DNA of 10,241 nucleotides from a bacterium UBA3756 (GTDB lineage Bacteria > Bacteroidota > Bacteroidia > Bacteroidales > Bacteroidaceae). Under the pieces are notes generated by a model, which searched no databases, was not told where the DNA came from, and saw only the letters and a program-made list of their open reading frames with translations. The translations under genes and the position numbers were made by a program. Positions within the stretch are counted from its first letter, which is position 1. The number at the start of each line of letters is the position of its first letter. Of the stretch, positions 4,988 to 10,241 are shown in pieces. The DNA is taken from contig DFGG01000162.1 in assembly GCA_002371695.1 (NCBI GenBank), positions 13,184 to 23,424 on the forward strand. Reading direction: 5' to 3'.

Positions 4988-7900
4988 ATGAAAGAGACCA
5001 TTAGATCTTTATGGATGCCGACGGCGGGGATGCTGACCGGCGCACGACGGGTGGCGATGCTGCTGCTCACAACCTTATTGCTCACCATGACCGCACAGAC
5101 GGCGTGGGCATGGGATGGTGCAGGTACGGAGGATAATCCGTATCTCATCAAGAACGTGACTGACCTCAACACGCTGAGCACTCAATCTCAGACTAACGAT
5201 TTCGATGGCGTGTATTTTCAGTTGTACGACAACATCACGTTTGACAAAACACAGCCGAACAATTACGAGCCAATTGCCTCTGGTTCTGTCTATTTCCAAG
5301 GCAACTTCGACGGCAACGGAAAGACTATCAGCGGTGTGCGGATTTCCACTACAGAAGGATATCAGGGTCTTTTCGCTTCTGTTGGTGCAAATGGTGTCGT
5401 CAAGAATCTGAAAGTGGCTGATACCCGAATTGAAGCCTGGAATATGTCGGGTGTCATTGCCAGCTATTGTGAAGGATTGATAGCGGACTGCTCTATCAGC
5501 AATGATGTAACGCTTCATGCCATCAACCCCAACGGTTCGCAATACGGCAGCTTTGCAGGATTGGTACGTGATGGTACTGTCAGTCACTGTGTTTCAGAAG
5601 CCAGCATTACGCTGAGCGAAGCTAATGGCGCATACAACTCTATGGGTGGCTTGGTTGGTGATCTCAGTGGTGGCACGATAAAACACTCTGTTTTTGCAGG
5701 CTCTCTGCAGATATCATCATTTTCGATGAATACCAACAACTTTGCTGTGTTAGGCAAACTAACTGATGGAACGCTAATCAATAACTACTATACCAGCAGT
5801 TCACTTACAGCTGGCTATAGCAATGTTACTTTTGCTTATACCATAACGGTGCCCTCTCAATTTGTGGTTTCTGGAGATGCAAATGATAAGAATTCTTATT
5901 ATAATGGTCTTTTCTTCAACCAGAAATACTACACGCCATCTGGCACAACGTTCTATGTGTTCCCTGCAAAGGGCTGGGGTACTAGCTCATTCGACGTTCA
6001 AAAGACATCCACCGGTTCCACTGATGCAACAAATGTAGCAAGCAATTATACGATGCCTGCCTATGACATTACGCTCGTCTTTAGGGGTAATATGCCTCTT
6101 TATGACCCTACCTATGGTTGTTATGAAGTAGATGATGAGGATTCGTGGAATATGGTGGCAGATTGTGTAGCTGCTGGCGTTGACTTCAGCGGCAAGACGC
6201 TGCGTATGAAGAATGATGTTACGGTATCCAGGCCAATCGGCGACAGCGATCATCCATTTAAAGGTACCTTCGACGGTACAGATACGTATGGAAGGATTCG
6301 TCATATCACATTCAACTCCACTGCCACAGGAGCTTATTGTGCACCGTTCGCTAATATCAACCAGGCTACCCTACGCAACTTGAATGTTACAGGCACCATC
6401 AATACTGCCTATCAGTATTCTTCCGGCCTTGTAGGCAAAGCCGTAAATTCAACTATTGAGAACTGCCTTTCAACGGTTACAATCAACGCAACTTTAAACG
6501 GTGCAGGCTATCATGGTGGCTTGGTCGGCTATTCATCTGCTATCTCGATGAGCAACTGCATCTTTGCCGGCAGTATGCAAGGCAGCAACACATCAGCCTG
6601 GAGCGGCATAATTGGATTTGATGCATTTCAAGCAGAGTTGACCAAGTGTCTGTTTACTCCCACCTCTGTCAATGTCAATACTACAGACTGCTACCAGTTC
6701 GCATACAAGGATCCCGAATTGAGTATCATGCCATATTTGCTCACACTAACCAATTGTTATTACACTACGGCTTTAGGTTCCTTGCAAGATGGCGGCATAC
6801 TTGCCTACACGGCAACACTCCCCGAGGCTATTGAGCCCACGGATGCAAGTGATGGTGTTTTCTATAACGGTAAACTCTACATCGGCTCTGGCCATATTGC
6901 TAAGCTCAAGTACTTGGTAAATGCAGGTGGAGAAGGCGTCACCCTGTCGGCGATAACAGCAAAGGATGCATCAAACAACAATGTCGCCGTGACCGATAAT
7001 GGCGACAACACTTACAACATCACCATGCCTGCCAAGAACATTACCGTCAGCGGAGTGATGACCGACCTGTGGGGACTGGCTGGCGGAGCCGATGGTTCCG
7101 AAGATCATCCCTATTTAATTACCACTCCTGCAGGTCTCGACCTGCTTGCCGCAAAGGTAAATGGAAGCAGTGGGTATAGTAGCTACGAAGGGAAGTACTT
7201 TAAGTTAGGAAGCGATATCACTTACACATACAGTGATGGTGACACTTGGAACTCTGAGAACAGCACCAGCAGCAACTATACACCAATTGGTAATTCTTCT
7301 TATTCTTTCTGCGGTCATTTCGATGGCGATAACCATACCATTAGAGGTATTCGTATTTATACTGCAGATTCCAGGGTAGGACTCTTTGGACAATTGCAAA
7401 CCAACGATGCAGAGATAAAGAATGTGATTCTTGATGATGCACGTATCACGTCAACAAGTTTTCAAGTTGGCGGCATCTTAGGATACACTGTCGATAACTC
7501 TGCGCAAAGCAAAGTTACTAATTGCCACGTTAAGAATGTTCTTGTAAAAGGTAGTGAATCCGTTGGTGGTGTTGTGGGTTATAATAAAGTCACTGTTTCT
7601 GGCTGTACGTCAGGTGCAACAGTGACAGGTGCAACAGTGACAGGTTCGTCCGGGAGTATCGGTGGCATTGTAGGATGTAATAGTGGTACTCTTAAAAACT
7701 GTTTCTATTATGGCAGTGGTGTGACTGCTGGTGATAATAATAAGAGTAGTGCTGGTGCCATCACTGTGAATGACGGTGGGACCCTACAAAACAACTATTA
7801 TCTTCCATGTCCGGTAACGATGAAAGAAGATTCCTATACAACTTATACGACCAACAATGGTGTAGGAAAGCCATTTTCATCACAACGGATCGGCATGAAG

Positions 7901-9562
7901 AATGTATATACCAGGTATAGTCCTCAAGATGTATCTGCCAACGATGGTGGTCTGCCTGTCTATGCGGTGACACTCGGCACCGTCAGCAACGGTACCATTG
8001 CAGTCGCTACAGCTAATGTCACCCACAACTCGACGGACTATTTCAAGGCTGGTACCACTGTCACCGTGACGGCAACGCCCGACGACGGTTATAGTGTCGG
8101 TAGCGTGACCTATAACGATGGCAGCGACCATGACATCGCAGCCAGTGGCACATTCACTATGCCTTCCAAGGCGGTGACAGTCTCTTCTACCTTCAGTCTG
8201 AATGCCTTCAGTCTGGCCTACGGCTCAAATAACGACGCCGTGCTTACAACATGGAACAGCAAGATAGCCAGCGTGACACTCTCAGGACATACACTCCATA
8301 AGGATGGTAGTTGGAACACGCTGTGCCTGCCGTTCGACTTGACTATTGCCGGCAGTCCCCTCAGTGGTGATGGCATGACCGCCAAGGTGTTCAGCTCATC
8401 GTCGAATCTGACGGACGGTACGTTGAGACTTGACTTCATCAATGCGCCTGCTACGATTCCTGCCGGAACACCGTTTATTGTGAAGTGGACAAGCGGTAGC
8501 AATATCAGCAATCCTGTATTTACGGGTGTCACCGTTAATAGTGCAGCTCCAGTGGCAGCTGTCTCTGCCGACGGCAACGTGACTTTCACAGGTTCATACA
8601 GTCCTCTCGCCTCGACAACAGGTCTGATGTTCGATGAGCACAATACGACGAACGGTGCCTGCCACGTTGCACTCAGCACCACAGCACCCACACGTCTTGG
8701 CTATACACTGACGGGCGGATGGAACACTGCTGCTGACGGTACAGGTACGGACGTCACAACCATCCCCTTCGATGCTGAGGTCTATGCCAAGGGTACGGAG
8801 AATATCGCCACGCTGACGGAGGCTGACCCGATAACTCCGCTGACGGCAATGAACGGAAAACAGACGAAGGTGAACTTTACCCGCAGTGGTCTGACAGCAG
8901 GAAAGTATTCTACTATTTGTCTGCCGTTCGATTTCACGGCTTCGGAGAACTGCACGTTCTATACGTTCAAGGGTGTGACACAGGACGCGCAAAACAACTG
9001 GACGGCCGACATCGAGGAGACGACAGCTGCACTCACCGCCAATACGCCGTATATCTTCAAGACGGAGTCGGCCACAAGCGTGATATTCTCTAATCCCGCA
9101 GTCGTTGCTACCGACAGTTATAGCGATGCATCGGCCAATACGTCGGTAACGGACTGGTCTTTCCAGGGAACCTACTCGGCCATCAGCCTGCCGAATGCGA
9201 GCGAGTACGACTACGGCTTTGCCGCTGGTGACGGTTCGACGGTGGAGATCGGCTCGTTCGTCCACCTCGTGACTGGTGCCTCTGCCGCTCCCTTCCGCGC
9301 ATATTTGAAATATACGGGCTCGGACGTCAATTGGGCCAAGGCTCGCATGCGCTCAACTTCGGTAAGCGACGCACTGCCCAACCGCATCATCGTGCGCATC
9401 GTCGGTGCTAACGGTGATGCTACTGCCATCGGGACGCTCGACACCCGCACGGGTGAGATCTCTACGGGCGACTGGTACTCAATCGATGGGCACCGTCTGC
9501 AGGGCAAACCCGCGAAGAAAGGATTGTATATTAACAATGGCCGCAAGGTCGTGATCAAATAA
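4988..9562 (+). CDS. Large secreted GLUG-repeat adhesin-like surface protein
   Basis: A 1524-residue exported protein of a kind common in Prevotella. The signal peptide spans residues 1-41, with a long n-region (MKETIRSLWMPTAGMLTGAR), a leucine-rich core and likely cleavage after QTAWA. Three beta-rich modules follow, each with a GLUG-type region (GLVGxxx, GGIVGxN, FDGNGKTISGVRI style) ending in a beta repeat with MPA/MPS-x-x-(I/V)T(L/V): modules begin at about 43, 385 and 699, and the closing motifs lie at 356, 680 and 1058. GLUG opening phrases such as GAGTEDNPYLI occur at 45 and 700. Next come two domains marked by TLCLPFDL (C1113) and TICLPFDF (C1311), separated by an InlB-like piece GYTLTGGWNTAADGTGT (1238). 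The last 29 residues (WYSIDGHRLQ to GRKVVIK) are a tail seen on many Prevotella surface proteins and resemble the end of type IX secretion sorting domains. No catalytic motif was seen. A role in attachment is inferred. Confidence 0.88.
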   Translation: MKETIRSLWMPTAGMLTGARRVAMLLLTTLLLTMTAQTAWAWDGAGTEDNPYLIKNVTDLNTLSTQSQTNDFDGVYFQLYDNITFDKTQPNNYEPIASGSVYFQGNFDGNGKTISGVRISTTEGYQGLFASVGANGVVKNLKVADTRIEAWNMSGVIASYCEGLIADCSISNDVTLHAINPNGSQYGSFAGLVRDGTVSHCVSEASITLSEANGAYNSMGGLVGDLSGGTIKHSVFAGSLQISSFSMNTNNFAVLGKLTDGTLINNYYTSSSLTAGYSNVTFAYTITVPSQFVVSGDANDKNSYYNGLFFNQKYYTPSGTTFYVFPAKGWGTSSFDVQKTSTGSTDATNVASNYTMPAYDITLVFRGNMPLYDPTYGCYEVDDEDSWNMVADCVAAGVDFSGKTLRMKNDVTVSRPIGDSDHPFKGTFDGTDTYGRIRHITFNSTATGAYCAPFANINQATLRNLNVTGTINTAYQYSSGLVGKAVNSTIENCLSTVTINATLNGAGYHGGLVGYSSAISMSNCIFAGSMQGSNTSAWSGIIGFDAFQAELTKCLFTPTSVNVNTTDCYQFAYKDPELSIMPYLLTLTNCYYTTALGSLQDGGILAYTATLPEAIEPTDASDGVFYNGKLYIGSGHIAKLKYLVNAGGEGVTLSAITAKDASNNNVAVTDNGDNTYNITMPAKNITVSGVMTDLWGLAGGADGSEDHPYLITTPAGLDLLAAKVNGSSGYSSYEGKYFKLGSDITYTYSDGDTWNSENSTSSNYTPIGNSSYSFCGHFDGDNHTIRGIRIYTADSRVGLFGQLQTNDAEIKNVILDDARITSTSFQVGGILGYTVDNSAQSKVTNCHVKNVLVKGSESVGGVVGYNKVTVSGCTSGATVTGATVTGSSGSIGGIVGCNSGTLKNCFYYGSGVTAGDNNKSSAGAITVNDGGTLQNNYYLPCPVTMKEDSYTTYTTNNGVGKPFSSQRIGMKNVYTRYSPQDVSANDGGLPVYAVTLGTVSNGTIAVATANVTHNSTDYFKAGTTVTVTATPDDGYSVGSVTYNDGSDHDIAASGTFTMPSKAVTVSSTFSLNAFSLAYGSNNDAVLTTWNSKIASVTLSGHTLHKDGSWNTLCLPFDLTIAGSPLSGDGMTAKVFSSSSNLTDGTLRLDFINAPATIPAGTPFIVKWTSGSNISNPVFTGVTVNSAAPVAAVSADGNVTFTGSYSPLASTTGLMFDEHNTTNGACHVALSTTAPTRLGYTLTGGWNTAADGTGTDVTTIPFDAEVYAKGTENIATLTEADPITPLTAMNGKQTKVNFTRSGLTAGKYSTICLPFDFTASENCTFYTFKGVTQDAQNNWTADIEETTAALTANTPYIFKTESATSVIFSNPAVVATDSYSDASANTSVTDWSFQGTYSAISLPNASEYDYGFAAGDGSTVEIGSFVHLVTGASAAPFRAYLKYTGSDVNWAKARMRSTSVSDALPNRIIVRIVGANGDATAIGTLDTRTGEISTGDWYSIDGHRLQGKPAKKGLYINNGRKVVIK
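7611..7645 (+). repeat. 15-base tandem duplication in the GLUG gene
   Basis: The unit CAGGTGCAACAGTGA occurs twice without a mismatch (7611-7625, 7626-7640), followed by the first five bases of a third. It codes for a repeated GATVT in the third GLUG region. The frame is kept and five residues are added. It looks like a recent slippage duplication. Confidence 0.9.
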
Positions 9563-9580
9563 GGAAAGGAGAAAATGATT

Positions 9581-9733
9581 ATGAAGAAGCAATATATCAA
9601 GCCATCGATGACGGTATATGAACTAAAAAGTCAGCCCCAGTTGCTGGCAGGCAGCGGCTATCCTAACGATTGGGACGGCCCCGTAGGCTACGCCCCCAGC
9701 CAGCCGATGGACGACATGAACAAGCTGGCGTAA
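9581..9733 (+). CDS. Short peptide, 50 residues, downstream of the GLUG protein
   Basis: The reading frame codes for MKKQYIKPSMTVYELKSQPQ then LLAGSGYPNDWDGPVGYAPS and QPMDDMNKLA. The start at 9581 is preferred because AAAGGAG (9565-9571) lies 9 bases upstream. An in-frame ATG at 9575 is only 3 bases from it. The gene begins 18 bases after the GLUG stop, so it is probably cotranscribed, and a terminator follows at 9790. Short proteins starting MKKxYxxPxxxVxxL and containing an LLxGS-like step are frequent in Prevotella, as I recall, without a known function. The charged and hydrophobic first 25 residues, the small-residue step AGS and a Gly/Pro/Asp-rich second half give it the look of a leader-core peptide. 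No modification or transport gene is near. No signal peptide or membrane helix is seen. Confidence 0.7.
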   Translation: MKKQYIKPSMTVYELKSQPQLLAGSGYPNDWDGPVGYAPSQPMDDMNKLA

Positions 9734-9752
9734 GGCACGACCAGGACACAAT

Positions 9753-9859
9753 GGGGTCAGGCACCTCTGCGTCCACCTCTGCGTCATAGAGAATCCCTCG
9801 CACAATCGTGTGGGGGATTCTTTTGTTCCAAGTGGGTCGGAGAACCGTCCCCTGACCCA
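9753..9859. repeat. REP-like repeat cluster
   Basis: GGGGTCAGG (9753-9761) has its inverse CCTGACCC at 9851-9858. Between them are a perfect tandem pair of CACCTCTGCGTC (9762-9773, 9774-9785), a terminator hairpin, and a smaller stem TGGGTC/GACCCA (9833-9838, 9854-9859) around GAACCGTCCCCTGACCC. GGGGTCAGGCACC and GAACCGTCCCCTGACCC are phrases I remember from REP-type dispersed repeats linked to RAYT (Y1) transposases in many bacteria. No transposase gene is in this window. Confidence 0.55.
9790..9827 (+). terminator. Rho-independent terminator after the short peptide gene
   Basis: AGAATCCC (9790-9797) pairs with GGGATTCT (9814-9821), with an inner CACA/TGTG stem, and is followed by TTTTGTT. 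It would end the GLUG and short peptide transcript, 57 bases after the peptide stop. It is embedded in the REP-like region. Confidence 0.75.
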
Positions 9860-9866
9860 ACCCCCT

Positions 9867-9902
9867 CTTGTCATGTCGAGCGCGCTTGGTCGAGATGACA
9901 AG
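9867..9902. repeat. 36-base interrupted inverted repeat
   Basis: CTTGTCAT (9867-9874) pairs with ATGACAAG (9895-9902). After one mismatch, TCGA (9876-9879) pairs with TCGA (9890-9893), around a GCGCGCTTGG-type loop. The TGTCAT...TCGA...GATGACA arrangement recalls a dispersed intergenic repeat of Bacteroidetes, with the TCTCGACCAAGCGCGCTCGA phrase on the other strand. Nothing else was found in 9903-9980. Confidence 0.7.
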
Positions 9903-9985
9903 GTAGAAGAAGAATGATCACCTGCTTTTCCGTTAAAACTTGTAGATTTTTCCGAAGAATTGCTACGAATGTGCGGAATATTTCA

Positions 9986-9993
9986 TAACTTTG
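9986..9993 (+). promoter_or_regulatory. -7 element of the toxin-antitoxin operon
   Basis: TAACTTTG fits the TAnnTTTG consensus and lies 27 bases before the antitoxin ATG. A TTG at 9960-9962 is 23 bases upstream, slightly far for a -33 element. The motif overlaps the TTG at 9991, which rules that codon out as the translation start. Confidence 0.55.
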
Positions 9994-10020
9994 TACGCGA
10001 ATTCATCAATAATTGCAATT

Positions 10021-10224
10021 ATGACTCAACTGACAGTTTCAATAGAGGATGTTTCCATGCTTGACCAGATTAAGCAGGCCATCAGTCTGATACGTGGCGT
10101 GAGTAGCGTCACGCTGAAGCGTCGTAGGAAGACCAGCATGGACCGCGCCATCGAAGATATAGAGCAGGGGCGCGTCTACAAGTACGACAGTCTGGATGAC
10201 TTGATAAAGGAGATTGAGGGATGA
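10021..10224 (+). CDS. Antitoxin of a RelE/YafQ-type toxin-antitoxin pair
   Basis: A 67-residue protein: MTQLTVSIEDVSMLDQIKQA, ISLIRGVSSVTLKRRRKTSM, then DRAIEDIEQGRVYKYDSLDDLIKEIEG. The N-terminal beta strand and helix with a basic patch (KRRRK) fit a DNA-binding dimer. The acidic C-terminal helix with GRVYKYDSLDDL matches the toxin-wrapping tail of many small antitoxins (compare GKVxxYxSxxEL in Bacteroidales). It resembles the MTQLTLS-type antitoxins that I remember next to RelE-like toxins in Prevotella. The ATG at 10021 is chosen because the promoter overlaps the only upstream alternative. Its TGA overlaps the start of the next gene (ATGA), the usual coupling in such operons. Autorepression would be expected but no operator was identified. 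Confidence 0.8.
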   Translation: MTQLTVSIEDVSMLDQIKQAISLIRGVSSVTLKRRRKTSMDRAIEDIEQGRVYKYDSLDDLIKEIEG

Positions 10225-10241
10225 CGAAATACGAACTGCGC
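10221..10241 (+). CDS. Start of a probable RelE/YafQ-family toxin (partial)
   Basis: Only seven codons are visible (MTKYELR) before the window ends. The ATG overlaps the antitoxin stop as ATGA, with GAGG just upstream. Toxins of the RelE/YafQ mRNA-interferase family in Bacteroidales often start with a similar first strand. The identification rests mainly on the overlap and the antitoxin. Confidence 0.55.

Noticed and set aside
4780..4990. An invertible promoter of the Bacteroides type upstream of the GLUG gene
   Set aside because: I looked for inverted repeats flanking the -7 element and found only the hairpin within the leader, and no recombinase gene is nearby.
8594..9265. A 223-codon minus-strand open frame under the GLUG gene
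   Set aside because: It is Arg/Cys-rich shadow sequence opposite the conserved CLPFD domains, with no promoter or family features.
9408..9562. A full type IX secretion (Por) C-terminal sorting domain on the GLUG protein
   Set aside because: Only the last 29 residues resemble the end of such domains. The usual upstream part with a proline-containing first strand was not recognised, so I kept it as a resemblance only.
9991..10020. Extension of the antitoxin to a TTG start at 9991
   Set aside because: The TTG lies inside the -7 promoter element, so it would not be in the transcript. The ATG at 10021 starts the conserved MTQLTVS sequence.

Overview
The window looks like chromosome of a Bacteroidales bacterium, most likely Prevotella or a close relative. 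The reasons are several copies of the Bacteroidetes -7 promoter motif (TAnnTTTG, mostly TATCTTTG), mostly AT-rich leaders without a Shine-Dalgarno, a large GLUG-repeat surface protein with the Prevotella-style signal peptide and C-terminal tail, and a GH31 glycosidase of the type found in Bacteroidetes glycan loci. Genus is inferred from remembered protein style, not from a search.

Left part (1-3336), all on the minus strand. A bcp-type thiol peroxidase has a textbook promoter (TTTG-N19-TATCTTTG). A secreted or periplasmic GH31 alpha-glycosidase follows 38 bases after it. Then, after about 200 bases, comes the start of a ROK-family sugar kinase with its own -7 motif. GH31 and ROK fit a route in which a sugar is released from a glycan and then phosphorylated. 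The peroxidase looks like a chance operon partner. The GH31 gene carries an in-frame run of a 7-base repeat in its catalytic domain.

Middle part (3454-4756) is a small graveyard of accessory genes. It holds a BRO-N gene cut off after its N-terminal domain at a 23-base palindrome, a convergent minimal nucleotidyltransferase (MNT-type antitoxin) with no intact HEPN partner, and a DUF2442-HTH antitoxin-like gene. Upstream of that last gene lies only the 3' end of a DUF4160 gene, under a promoter that is still intact and overlaps a candidate operator palindrome. The partner genes look lost while the antitoxin or regulator genes remain.

Right part (4862-9733) is dominated by one 1524-residue secreted, repeat-built, adhesin-like protein made of three GLUG-type beta modules, linkers, two CLPFD-type domains and a short conserved tail. 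A 50-residue peptide gene with a good Shine-Dalgarno follows 18 bases downstream and ends before a rho-independent terminator.

The region 9734-9960 has no gene. It holds REP-like repeats and a long inverted repeat. The window ends in a type II toxin-antitoxin operon: a complete 67-residue antitoxin overlapping (ATGA) the first codons of a likely RelE/YafQ-type toxin. No rRNA, tRNA, CRISPR array or complete transposase was seen. I did not identify a clear new defence system. The strongest candidates for a second look are the decayed toxin-antitoxin cluster and the short peptide next to the GLUG protein.
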